Notes under the pieces: model-generated
Told to the model about the DNA's origin: nothing
What the model saw: only the letters and a program-made list of their open reading frames with translations
Databases searched by the model: none
NCBI RefSeq assembly: GCF_001940235.1
Contig: NZ_MJIE01000001.1
Location: forward strand, 2,728,001-2,792,000
DNA from: Hornefia porci
Lineage (GTDB): Bacteria > Bacillota > Clostridia > Peptostreptococcales > Anaerovoracaceae
Length of the DNA stretch: 64,000 nucleotides
Direction: 5' to 3'
Program-made: the position numbers and the translations under genes
In this document: piece by piece, positions 23,325 through 31,495 of the stretch
How the letters are laid out: each line of letters opens with the position of its first letter
Position numbering within the stretch: the first letter of the stretch is position 1

Positions 23325-24106
23325 GGAAATTGCTGAAATATGAGATTCGTGCTGTGGGGCGTATCATGCTCCCGCTGTATGCGGCGCTGCTGATTTTGTC
23401 TGTGGTATTCGGGGCGTTAATGGCGTCAGACCCGGACATGGATATGTATAAGACGATTATAGCGTTTACAACGCTGTTGCTGGTGCTGGTTTCCACGATT
23501 GTGGGCATCATGACGCTGGTAATGATCGTCCAGAGGTTTAACAAAAATATTTACGGCAGTGAGGGTTATCTGACTCTTACCGTACCGGCCTCTATTTCGA
23601 CGCATATCTGGAATAAAACCATTTCAGCCCTGATCTGGTTTTTCTTCTCCGCAGTCGCGGGCGTCTTTGCACTGGTATTCATGATGGTGCCTGTGATGGG
23701 CGTGGGAAATGTAGGGATGGCCATTGAGACGATCAGAAAAGTGAAGGTTGATATTACGCCTCTCGACATCGTGAGCATCATTATTATGGCGGTGGTTATC
23801 GCCGGCAGTCTCGCGCTGCGGATTTACGCGTCGATCAGCGTAGGGCATCTGGTGCCCAAAGCGCAGAATGTCAGCGGGATCGCGGCCTTTATCGGTTTTA
23901 CGATCATCGAGGCGGTCGTTCTGAATACCTTCGGGATGGATTCCTTTACCAACATGTCGATGTCTGTCGCAGGCAATATGCCTGAAATCGGGATGCATGT
24001 CTTTACGCCTCAGTCGCTGGGACTGAGCGTCTTCGGCCTCGCGTTCGGCGCGATATATTACGTCATTACATGGGGAATTATGAAATACCGGCTGAATTTG
24101 CAGTAA
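23318..24106 (+). CDS. ABC-2-type membrane protein
   Basis: 262 residues with six or so hydrophobic segments (MLPLYAALLILSVVFGALMA, TTLLLVLVSTIVGIMTLVMI and others). LLKYEIRAVGR at the start is the amphipathic coupling region common in ABC-2 permeases of YtrC/D type. The substrate is unknown. It overlaps the ATPase gene and ends the operon 40 bp before a terminator. Confidence 0.85.
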   Translation: MLGKLLKYEIRAVGRIMLPLYAALLILSVVFGALMASDPDMDMYKTIIAFTTLLLVLVSTIVGIMTLVMIVQRFNKNIYGSEGYLTLTVPASISTHIWNKTISALIWFFFSAVAGVFALVFMMVPVMGVGNVGMAIETIRKVKVDITPLDIVSIIIMAVVIAGSLALRIYASISVGHLVPKAQNVSGIAAFIGFTIIEAVVLNTFGMDSFTNMSMSVAGNMPEIGMHVFTPQSLGLSVFGLAFGAIYYVITWGIMKYRLNLQ

Positions 24107-24146
24107 CAAATGAATTTATAATAACAAAATACTTCGAAATGATCAG

Positions 24147-24186
24147 GGGACGCCGCATCCGGTCCGGGACGCAGGCGTCCCTTTAT
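24147..24186 (+). terminator. Terminator of the GntR-ABC operon
   Basis: GGGACGCC pairs with GGCGTCCC over a 19-nt loop, followed by TTTATG. The rest of the gap to 24360 is AT-rich and shows no gene. Confidence 0.6.
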
Positions 24187-24360
24187 GATACGTGGGGGGA
24201 GATTTTGTCAGCGGATGAACAGAATTCCTGCACTGTGTTTTATTTTGTGAACAAAATAACATGAACTGCGAAGTGAAAAAAACAGTTGTTGAAAGTTTGA
24301 CAAAGCATTGTCAGAAAATTATCTAATTAACAGAAAATTTTGTTAAAATCTAAACTATGC

Positions 24361-24397
24361 TTGTACTCTGAAAACTCTTGTACTATAATTTGTACAA
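24361..24397 (+). promoter_or_regulatory. Promoter and palindrome of the aldehyde dehydrogenase gene
   Basis: TTGTAC-17 bp-TATAAT. The inverted repeat TTGTAC-TATAATTT-GTACAA (24378-24397) encloses the -10, and a further TTGTAC forms the -35. This is the geometry of a repressor operator. Confidence 0.7.
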
Positions 24398-24432
24398 AAG
24401 GAAGAAGACCGAAGGGTCCAAGGAGGTAAACT

Positions 24433-25920
24433 ATGGATAAGGTTAAATTACAGGATGAGTACGAGCTTTTTATCGGCGGAGAATGGAGAAAGGCTTCAGA
24501 CGGTGCGACCTTCAAGACAACGAATCCGGCGACCGGTGAGGTTCTGGCGAGCTGCGCGGAGGCGACCAGGGAGGATGTGGATCTCGCTGTGAAGGAGGCG
24601 TGGAAGGCGTTTGACAGCTGGAAGAAGACGACTGTGAATGAAAGAGCGGTGATCCTGAATAAGGTTGCGGATATTATCGATGAGAACAAAGAATTTCTTG
24701 CTACTGTAGAGTCCATGGACAATGGAAAACCGATCAGAGAGTGTCTGGCTATTGATATTCCGATGTCTGCGGATCACTTCAGATATTTCGCGGGCTGCAT
24801 CATGGCTGAAGAGGGCAGTGCGACGATGCTGGGCGAGGATACGCTGAGCCTGATTCTCAGGGAACCGATCGGCGTGGTCGGACAGATTGTTCCGTGGAAC
24901 TTCCCGTTCCTGATGGCGGCGTGGAAGCTGGCGCCGGTACTGGCAAGCGGCTGCTGCACCGTATTCAAAACGTCGAGCTCTACGCCGCTGAGCGTACTTG
25001 AGCTGGCGAAGCTGACGCAGGATGTGATTCCTAAAGGCGTATTCAACGTGATTACCGGCAAGGGCGGAAAATCCGGACAGTATATGCTGGAGCACCCGGG
25101 ATTCCGCAAGCTGGCGTTCACAGGCTCCACTGAGGTGGGCAGAGACGTGGCGCAGGCCGCTGCGGACCGGCTGATTCCGAGCACGCTGGAGCTTGGCGGA
25201 AAATCTGCGAACATCTTCTTCGAGGACTGCAAGTGGGATATGGCGATGGACGGTCTCCAGCTGGGCATCCTGTTCAACCAGGGGCAGGTCTGCTGCGCGG
25301 GTTCCAGAGTCTTTGTTCAGGAAGGCATCTATGACAAATTCGTCGCGGAGGCAGTGAAGAGATTCAATGCGGTCAAGGTCGGTGATCCTCTGGATCCTGA
25401 AACGCAGATGGGCTCGCAGATTAACGAGATCCAGCTGGGCAAGATTCTGAATTACATTGATATCGGAGTTTCCGAGGGAGCGACCGTGGCGTGCGGAGGA
25501 GAAAGAGCCAGGGAAGGCGCGCTGGCGAAGGGCTGCTTCATGAAGCCGACGCTGCTGACGAATGTGACGAACAATATGAGAGTCGCACAGGAAGAAATCT
25601 TCGGACCTGTCGCGGTGGTCATCAAATTCAAGGATGAAGAGGATGTCATCAGGATGGCGAATGACAGCTCCTACGGACTGGGCGGCGCTGTCTGGACGAG
25701 AGACATCAACCGGGCGATTCGTGTTTCGAGAGGAATCGAAACCGGACGCATGTGGGTGAACACCTACAATTCGATACCGGAGGGCGCTCCGTTCGGAGGC
25801 TACAAGGAATCCGGAATCGGCCGTGAGACGCATAAGGTGATCCTGGAGCATTACACGCAGATGAAGAACATCATGATCAATCTGTCCGAGGCTCCGTCAG
25901 GATTCTATCCGGAACCGTAA
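24433..25920 (+). CDS. NAD(P)-dependent aldehyde dehydrogenase
   Basis: 495 residues with a complete ALDH fold: cofactor region GQIVPWNFPFLMAAWKLAP, GSTEVGR, the general-base Glu in LELGGKSANI and the nucleophile Cys in GQVCCAGSR (about residue 289), then EEIFGPV and PFGGYKESGIGRE. The overall pattern is closest to betaine/gamma-aminobutyraldehyde-type dehydrogenases, oxidising aldehydes to acids in the cytoplasm. Substrate not determinable. It is a single-gene unit with a palindromic operator upstream and a strong terminator downstream. CoA-acylating activity is unlikely because the general-base Glu is present. Confidence 0.93.
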   Translation: MDKVKLQDEYELFIGGEWRKASDGATFKTTNPATGEVLASCAEATREDVDLAVKEAWKAFDSWKKTTVNERAVILNKVADIIDENKEFLATVESMDNGKPIRECLAIDIPMSADHFRYFAGCIMAEEGSATMLGEDTLSLILREPIGVVGQIVPWNFPFLMAAWKLAPVLASGCCTVFKTSSSTPLSVLELAKLTQDVIPKGVFNVITGKGGKSGQYMLEHPGFRKLAFTGSTEVGRDVAQAAADRLIPSTLELGGKSANIFFEDCKWDMAMDGLQLGILFNQGQVCCAGSRVFVQEGIYDKFVAEAVKRFNAVKVGDPLDPETQMGSQINEIQLGKILNYIDIGVSEGATVACGGERAREGALAKGCFMKPTLLTNVTNNMRVAQEEIFGPVAVVIKFKDEEDVIRMANDSSYGLGGAVWTRDINRAIRVSRGIETGRMWVNTYNSIPEGAPFGGYKESGIGRETHKVILEHYTQMKNIMINLSEAPSGFYPEP

Positions 25921-25958
25921 TACACAGGCTGTATAGTCTCTGTAAATTAATCTATCGA

Positions 25959-26006
25959 AAAGGGAGGCTGCGGGAAGCGGGTAATCGCTTTCCGCAGCCT
26001 CCCTTT
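25959..26006. terminator. Strong bidirectional terminator
   Basis: AAAGGGAGGCTGCGG and CCGCAGCCTCCCTTT form a 15-bp stem extended by a GAAAGCG-like inner arm. It serves both the ALDH gene and the convergent pepD. Confidence 0.92.
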
Positions 26007-26036
26007 CCATGCACGGTCTGCAAAACTTGTCCGCGC

Positions 26037-27485
26037 CTATTTCAGCGCTTTCAGCAGTTCCTTCAGATACGTCCAGGTCCTCTTTGTGGAGGAAACGCTC
26101 AGGCATTCCCCCGGAGAATGAAAGTCCCGGCAGTCCGGTCCGAAGGAAATCACATCCAGATCGGGAATCGTTTCCTTCAGGATTCCGCATTCCAGACCGC
26201 CCTGCATCATGACGCGGGTCATATCCCGTCCGAAAAGCTCACGGTAGACCGCGACGGCCTTTTCCCGAAGCGCGGATTCCGGATCATAGCTCCAGGGAGA
26301 ATAGGAGTCAAAGGTTTCCCAGGAGGCTCCGGTCAGCTCTGCGAGGCAGGCGAGCTTCTCTACGATGTCATCGATGGTGGAGGGGTAGTCGCCGCGGACC
26401 TCTGTTTCCAGATACAGCTCGTGTTCCCGTTCCTCGATGTATCCGAGATTCAGGCAGCTTTCCACCACTCCGGGGAAGACTCCGTTCATCTGCATGATTC
26501 CGTCCGGATGAACGCTCAGCAGCGCCAGGATCCTGCGAAAGTCCTCCGATGTGTATTTCAGTCCCCGCGCGCCGGCTGCGTTCAGCTGTATGGAAAGCTC
26601 CGGGCAGGTCTGCTGATATTCCTGAAGGAAATCGGCCTTCATGTCGTTTACGGTTTCCGTCACATCGTCCCTGGTCAGGATGACAGCCCGGCTGTCTCTC
26701 GGAAGCGCCAGCCGGAAGGAACCTCCCTGAAGCTCCGCGAGGGAAACCTGATGCTGCCGCTCCAGCTTTCGGAGGAGCCGGATCAGCAGCTGGTTGGCGC
26801 TCCCGTAGCCCCGGTGAATATCTTCGCCGGAATGTCCTCCGTGCATGCCGGCGATTACGATCTCAAAGGCCATGCCGTCCTCGGGGACAGCCTTTGTTTT
26901 CTGCACCGGAAGGTGCAGTCCGACCGCGGTGCCGCCCATGCTTCCGAGAATAATCTGATTTTCGGAGGCGTTGTCCAGATTGATCATCCTGCGTCCCTTC
27001 AATGAATCTGCATTTACAGATCCTGCGCCCAGGAACGTTGTTTCCTCTTCTGACGTCAGAAGAAGCTCCAGAGGCGGATGCTGAATCTCTTCGGACTCTG
27101 CCGCCGCGAAAGCCAGAGCGACGCCGATGCCGTCATCCGCGCCGAGTGTCGTCCGGTCAGCGCGCAGAGAATCTCCCTCCAGAATGAGCCGGAGGGGATC
27201 TGCGTGAAAGTCATGATCGCTGTCCGGCTTTTTTTCACAGACCATGTCGGTGTGTGCCTGAAGGATAACCGGCTCCGAGTTTTCATAACCCTTCGTCGCC
27301 GGAACTCTGACGATAACGTTTCTGCTGACCGGATCCATTTCCGCCTCGAGCCCCCGTTTTCTTCCGCGTTCCGTCAGATATGCGGCAATATGTTCCTCCC
27401 CGCCGGAGGGTCTGGGGATCTGAGCGATATCTTCAAAAATCGCCAGTGGAAGCTGCTCTTCATTGTATTCAAATAATCGTTTCAT
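26037..27485 (-). CDS. pepD: Aminoacyl-histidine dipeptidase (M20 family)
   Basis: 482 residues. Metal-ligand motifs are all present: LQAHTDMVCEKK, TTLGADDGIGVA, TSEEETTFLGA, and the C-terminal HSPGE. Region MHGGHSGEDIHRGYGSANQL is the dimerisation/lid part typical of PepD. The enzyme is a cytoplasmic dizinc dipeptidase cleaving Xaa-His and other dipeptides. It lies 134 bp downstream of the YfcC transporter gene on the same strand, which suggests that peptides or amino acids imported or exchanged there are its partners. Confidence 0.93.
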   Translation of the reverse strand: MKRLFEYNEEQLPLAIFEDIAQIPRPSGGEEHIAAYLTERGRKRGLEAEMDPVSRNVIVRVPATKGYENSEPVILQAHTDMVCEKKPDSDHDFHADPLRLILEGDSLRADRTTLGADDGIGVALAFAAAESEEIQHPPLELLLTSEEETTFLGAGSVNADSLKGRRMINLDNASENQIILGSMGGTAVGLHLPVQKTKAVPEDGMAFEIVIAGMHGGHSGEDIHRGYGSANQLLIRLLRKLERQHQVSLAELQGGSFRLALPRDSRAVILTRDDVTETVNDMKADFLQEYQQTCPELSIQLNAAGARGLKYTSEDFRRILALLSVHPDGIMQMNGVFPGVVESCLNLGYIEEREHELYLETEVRGDYPSTIDDIVEKLACLAELTGASWETFDSYSPWSYDPESALREKAVAVYRELFGRDMTRVMMQGGLECGILKETIPDLDVISFGPDCRDFHSPGECLSVSSTKRTWTYLKELLKALK

Positions 27486-27545
27486 CTGTTTTCTCCGTGT
27501 AATTTCTTCAGGCCGGTCCGATGTTTTTTCTGCGTGCTTCTTTCG

Positions 27546-27589
27546 CGTCAGCCTGATGCTCCGGCCACGTCAGCCCGATGCTCCGGACA
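27546..27589. repeat. Two tandem 22-bp repeats
   Basis: CGTCAGCC(T/C)GATGCTCCGG(C/A)CA twice in a row in the gap between yfcC and pepD. Two mismatches. No hairpin; possibly a short tandem duplication. Confidence 0.6.
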
Positions 27590-27619
27590 CGTTTCAACCG
27601 GCCTTTGCCGTGCCTGCAA

Positions 27620-29056
27620 TCAGTGATATCCGATCTGCACCGCGATGACCAGAAAAACGCACGCTGCGACGGCCCATACCGCCCAGATCGGCGCCAGGAA
27701 GCGGAACCACTTTTTGTACGGGATGTGGCAGATCGCCAGCGCAGCCATCAGCTCTCCGCTGGTCGGGGTAACTACATTTGTAAAGGCGTCACCCATCTGG
27801 AACGCCAGGACAGCCACCTGCCGGTTCAGTCCCAGAACGTCTGACAGAGGCGCCATAAACGGCATCGTGACCGCGGCCTGTCCGGAGCCGGACGGAATCA
27901 TGATATTCAGGAGATCCTGCAGGACGAACATTCCGCTGGCGGTGACGCTGTGAGGCAGATCCTGCAGCAGATTGCCCATGGCCCAGACCATGGTGTCCAT
28001 GATTCCGGCGTCAGTCAGAATGTTGGTGACGGCCTTGCACATTCCGATAATCAGAGCGGCCCAGAGGAGATTGGAGCAGCCTTTGACGAACTGCTCGGCG
28101 ACCGTGCTCGGCCCGATTTTTCCGATGATCGCCACAAGCACCATGACGATCAGAAAAATGGCGGACATTTCATCGATATAGAAGTGGAGCCTGATGATGC
28201 AGAAGGCAACGGCCACAAAGGCTCCCGCGAACACGACCAGAATCAGCGCTTCTCTTCTGGTCATGGGCTGCACCTCTCCAAGATCCAGCTGCTCCGCGTA
28301 TTTTCGGTCGGTTTCCAGCATTTCGTTGCGTTCCGGATGGTTCCGGACCATACGCGCGTGGCGCATGACCATGATGCTGGTCAGCGTGGCCAGAACCGCC
28401 CAGACGATCCAGCGGTACCACATTCCGGAGAACATTCCGAGTCCGGAGATGTTTTGAGCGACGCCTACGGTGAACGCGTTCATCATGCCTCCCGCATAGC
28501 CGACGGCCGAGGATACAAAGAGAAGGGCGACTGCGGTGATGGAGTCAAAGCCCACCGCAACGCAGATGATATACATCAGCGGCAGAAACGCAAGATATTC
28601 CTCGCAGCAGGCCGCCGTTGCGGAGATCAGAGAGAACAGGAAAATGCTAACCGGAACCAGCAGCATCTCTTTTCCCTTCAGTCTGATGACCAGGTTGGAT
28701 AGTCCCGCGTGCAGCGCGCCGGTGTATTCCACGACCTGGAAAACGCCTCCCATAATCAGCAGAAAGAAGATGATGTCGCCGGCTCCCTGCAGCCCCTTTG
28801 TAAAGGACATGAACAGATCGAACCAGCCCAGCGGCTTCTGCGTTACGAAGCGGAATGAGTCCATATCGATTTTGTCGTAATCCGCGCCCTTTACCGCGAT
28901 GCGGTCAAAGGAGCCGGCCGGAATCAGCCAGGTGGCGATCGCCGCGATGACGATAATAACCGCCAGAATTACCATCGGATCTACCGATTTTTTCTGTTTT
29001 ACCGTCTCCGGCGGGCTCAGCATTTCTTCTTGTTCCATTGTTTTTTCTTTTTCCAT
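27620..29056 (-). CDS. YfcC-family membrane transporter
   Basis: 478 residues, GGAGGAACAG before ATG. About twelve membrane helices; PAGSFDR in the first loop, LISATAACCEEYLAFLPLMY, VTPTSGELMAAL and LNIMIPSGSGQAAVTMPFMA match the YfcC/DcuC/ion-transporter superfamily, whose members move dicarboxylates, arginine/ornithine or short peptides. Co-operonic with pepD, which favours peptides or amino acids. Expression starts at a promoter 430 bp upstream, so the mRNA has an unusually long structured leader. Confidence 0.85.
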   Translation of the reverse strand: MEKEKTMEQEEMLSPPETVKQKKSVDPMVILAVIIVIAAIATWLIPAGSFDRIAVKGADYDKIDMDSFRFVTQKPLGWFDLFMSFTKGLQGAGDIIFFLLIMGGVFQVVEYTGALHAGLSNLVIRLKGKEMLLVPVSIFLFSLISATAACCEEYLAFLPLMYIICVAVGFDSITAVALLFVSSAVGYAGGMMNAFTVGVAQNISGLGMFSGMWYRWIVWAVLATLTSIMVMRHARMVRNHPERNEMLETDRKYAEQLDLGEVQPMTRREALILVVFAGAFVAVAFCIIRLHFYIDEMSAIFLIVMVLVAIIGKIGPSTVAEQFVKGCSNLLWAALIIGMCKAVTNILTDAGIMDTMVWAMGNLLQDLPHSVTASGMFVLQDLLNIMIPSGSGQAAVTMPFMAPLSDVLGLNRQVAVLAFQMGDAFTNVVTPTSGELMAALAICHIPYKKWFRFLAPIWAVWAVAACVFLVIAVQIGYH

Positions 29057-29106
29057 TCTGTTCCTCCATGGTATGTCGTATGCACAAATATTTATTGCGT
29101 GATCAG

Positions 29107-29483
29107 CCGCCGAATACGCTCGAAATATCGGTAATCCAAAGAGCGTATTCGGCGGTGCGCCGCGGTGCTGCTGACAGACAGCCGCCAGCGTCCGTGAAGT
29201 CCGACGGGGACTTCATTAGCAGGCACTAATTAATGCGTGCTCAGCTACCGAATATGCTTGAAATATCAATAATACAAAGAGCATATTCGGTAGCCTGCCG
29301 CAGGGTTTTCGGGCGTTTCATCCAAAAAATCCTGCGGCAGAGGGATTCGGAAACGGCCGAATCCCTGAGCACAAGCATCAATTAGTGTCTGCCGGCGCAC
29401 TCTTCCATATGGATGGTGCGCCGCGGCGCTGCTGACAGACAGCCGTCAGCGTCCGTGAAGTCCGACGGGGACTTCATTAGCAG
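29107..29483 (-). promoter_or_regulatory. Long structured 5' leader of yfcC
   Basis: Between the promoter at 29490-29519 and yfcC lie four strong hairpins. The two of 15 bp are CCGCCGAATACGCTC/GAGCGTATTCGGCGG (29107-29155) and GCTACCGAATATGCT/AGCATATTCGGTAGC (29244-29294). They differ by substitutions that keep pairing, and their loops share GAAATATC and TAAT-CAAAG. A 10-bp hairpin (29295-29340) and a 9-bp hairpin (29342-29365) follow. Two 79-bp repeats are interleaved. No T-box, SAM, lysine or other riboswitch motif was recognised. Regulatory role is inference; a cluster of dispersed repeats is the alternative. Confidence 0.5.
29154..29232. repeat. 79-bp repeat, copy 1
   Basis: Starts GGTGCGCCGCGG and ends GGCACTAATTA. 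Two mismatches against the copy at 29415-29493. Each copy can form GAAGTCC/GGACTTC and GCTGAC/GTCAGC-type stems; one of the mismatches converts an A-T to a G-T pair, so folding is kept. Confidence 0.85.
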
Positions 29484-29493
29484 GCACTAATTA
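29415..29493. repeat. 79-bp repeat, copy 2
   Basis: Same length and direction as the copy at 29154. Its last four bases overlap the -10 of the yfcC promoter, so the repeat boundary and the transcription start nearly coincide. Confidence 0.85.
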
Positions 29494-29519
29494 TACCATA
29501 GAAATTTTATGAGGGTCAA
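29490..29519 (-). promoter_or_regulatory. Promoter of yfcC-pepD
   Basis: On the minus strand TTGACC-18 bp-TATAAT, with predicted start near 29484. Confidence 0.7.
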
Positions 29520-29590
29520 CAAAGAAGCCGACGTAACGTATGAAAAAAGAACCCGAAAAAAACCGGGCGCAAAGCCGGGCGCGGGATACG

Positions 29591-29621
29591 AAAAAGGGCC
29601 GCTGCAAATATGCAACAGCCC
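29591..29621 (-). terminator. Terminator of gdhA
   Basis: Minus-strand stem GGGCTGTTGCA/TGCAGCGGCCC (two G-U pairs, TATT loop) followed by TTTTT. Confidence 0.75.
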
Positions 29622-29644
29622 CTGTTGTTATCTGTGGAACAAGA

Positions 29645-30988
29645 TTATACGATACCCTGCAGCATCATTGCCTTTGCGACTCTTTCAAATCCGGCAATGT
29701 TCGCGCCCTTGACCAGGTCGTAGCCCAGGTTGTATCTCTCGCTGGCTTCTGCGGACTCTTTGTGGATGTTCACCATGATGCCCTCCAGCTGATTGTAGAC
29801 GTCCTCCTTGGACCAGATCAGATGCTCTGCGTTCTGCGCCATCTCCAGGCAGGAGCATGCTACGCCGCCCGCATTGGCCGCCTTGGCAGGTCCGACGATG
29901 ATTCCGTTCTCCTGCATGTAAGCGATCGCCTCGTTGGTGGTCGGCATGTTGGAGCCTTCGCAGTAGAACTTAGCTCCGCTGGCTACGATGTTTTTCGCAT
30001 CCTCCATGTGAACCTCGTTCTGGGTCGCGCACGGAATGTACAGGTCAGCCTTGACCTCCCACGGTTTCTTGCCTGCGACAAATTTGGAACCCGGGAATTT
30101 GTCTGCGTAAGGAGCGCAGATGTTCTTTCCGGAGGCTCTCAGCTCGAGCAGGAAGTCTTCCTTCTCTCCGGTGATTCCGTCTTCGTCCAGGATGTAGCCG
30201 TCCGGTCCGGAAATCGTGATGACCTTCGCACCCAGCTGATTCAGCTTCTGGATGGTTCCCCAGGAAACGTTGCCGAATCCGGATACGACGACGGTCTTGC
30301 CCTCCAGGGACTCGCCGCAGTGTTTCAGCATCTCTCTCGCAAAGAAGACGATACCGTATCCGGTCGCCTCGGTTCTTCCGGCCAGTCCGCCGTTCTCCGT
30401 GCCCTTGCCGGTCCAGGTTCCGTCATAGACGTTGGTCAGTCTCTTGTACTGTCCGAACATGTAGCCGATTTCTCTTCCGCCTACGCCCAGGTCGCCGGCA
30501 GGTACGTCTGTGTTCGGTCCGATGTGGCGGAACAGCTCCGTAACAAAGGACTGGCAGAATCTCATGACTTCCGCGTCTGATTTACCGTTTGGATCAAAAT
30601 CAGCGCCACCCTTGCCGCCGCCGATCGGAAGACCGGTCAGACTGTTCTTGAAGATCTGCTCAAATCCGAGGAACTTCAGGATTCCGGGATAGACGTTCGG
30701 AGCGAATCTCAAACCGCCTTTATAGGGGCCGAGAGCGCTGCTGAACTCGAATCTGTAACCTCTGTTGACATGAACCTTGCCGTTGTCGTCAACCCAGGGA
30801 ACTCTGAACTGCACGCCTCTTTCAGGCTCGATCAGACGCTCTACCAGACCAGCTTCAATGTACTCAGGATGCGCTTCCAGAACCGGTTCGATGGAAGTGA
30901 GAACTTCCTCTACGGTCTGAAGGAATTCCGGCTCGCCAGGATTCTTTTCCTTCGCAATATCAATGTACTGCTGAACTAAATTTCCCAT
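29645..30988 (-). CDS. gdhA: NADP-specific glutamate dehydrogenase
   Basis: 447 residues from ATG 30986-30988 (AGAGGAGATCAAA before it), the normal hexameric GDH length; longer upstream starts lack a ribosome site. It has the substrate-binding lysine region LPIGGGKGGADFDPNGKSDA, the Rossmann fingerprint VVVSGFGNVSWGTIQKL, and PTTNEAIAYMQ and PAKAANAGGVACS. It interconverts 2-oxoglutarate plus ammonia and glutamate in the cytoplasm. A monocistronic unit with its own promoter and terminator. Confidence 0.96.
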   Translation of the reverse strand: MGNLVQQYIDIAKEKNPGEPEFLQTVEEVLTSIEPVLEAHPEYIEAGLVERLIEPERGVQFRVPWVDDNGKVHVNRGYRFEFSSALGPYKGGLRFAPNVYPGILKFLGFEQIFKNSLTGLPIGGGKGGADFDPNGKSDAEVMRFCQSFVTELFRHIGPNTDVPAGDLGVGGREIGYMFGQYKRLTNVYDGTWTGKGTENGGLAGRTEATGYGIVFFAREMLKHCGESLEGKTVVVSGFGNVSWGTIQKLNQLGAKVITISGPDGYILDEDGITGEKEDFLLELRASGKNICAPYADKFPGSKFVAGKKPWEVKADLYIPCATQNEVHMEDAKNIVASGAKFYCEGSNMPTTNEAIAYMQENGIIVGPAKAANAGGVACSCLEMAQNAEHLIWSKEDVYNQLEGIMVNIHKESAEASERYNLGYDLVKGANIAGFERVAKAMMLQGIV

Positions 30989-31053
30989 TTTGATCTCCTC
31001 TTTTCTCTTATTAAATATAGTTTCAAAATGCGTATACATTAATGGACAACTCA

Positions 31054-31081
31054 AATATAACACTTTAGATTTTTTTGTCAA
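31054..31081 (-). promoter_or_regulatory. Promoter of gdhA
   Basis: Minus strand TTGACA-16 bp-TATATT, about 65 nt before the gdhA start codon. Confidence 0.7.
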
Positions 31082-31151
31082 TGGAAGAAAGAGCAAGATT
31101 TTCTGATTCTTTTGTTTTTCTTGACGAACACAGATTTGATGGCTGATTTTG

Positions 31152-31180
31152 TTGCCACATATTTTCTTTTGCGGTATAAT
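31152..31180 (+). promoter_or_regulatory. Promoter of mgtE
   Basis: TTGCCA-17 bp-TATAAT; predicted start near 31187, leaving a leader of about 310 nt. The leader has no M-box motif that I can see. Confidence 0.65.
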
Positions 31181-31313
31181 AATCTAATGTATGTTCATGA
31201 AATTCCCGCCGGACTTTCATGGACGATGACAAAGGTCAGTTAACAGTGCCGCGGCGCATATGCCGACTGTGATTTGTGCCGGCGCACACTGAGTTCAGAA
31301 AGGAAGTGAGGAC

Positions 31314-31397
31314 ATGGAAAACGTTCCGGACGGCAATCGAAGCAGCGTACCGTTGTGCAGCAAAACAAATCCTGACCTCACGGCAGAATACGACTGA
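31314..31397 (+). CDS. Candidate 27-residue leader peptide upstream of mgtE
   Basis: ATG behind AAGGAAGTGAGGAC encodes a peptide starting MENVPDGNRSSVPLCSK and ending NPDLTAEYD, closed by TGA 98 bp before mgtE. Its early acidic and proline residues recall mgtL-type leader peptides in enterobacteria, where translation of such residues reports Mg2+ or proline. After it lies TTCCCC/GGGGAA and other possible stems. Translation and regulation are inferred from the ribosome site and position only. Confidence 0.45.
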   Translation: MENVPDGNRSSVPLCSKTNPDLTAEYD

Positions 31398-31495
31398 ATC
31401 ATGCTTTGTACCGCGAAAGACTGCCCGCGGCCCGCAGCGCATGCTCTCCCGTGTTCCCCGTGAGAGGGGAATACTGAAGAAGGGAGAACAATCCA

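Noticed and set aside
29107..29483. T-box leader before yfcC
   Set aside because: GCACCGCGG words looked suggestive, but there is no AGGGTGGNACCGCG antiterminator motif, specifier loop or terminator before the gene.
31187..31495. M-box riboswitch before mgtE
   Set aside because: I could not find the conserved M-box core words, and a translated leader frame explains the region better.
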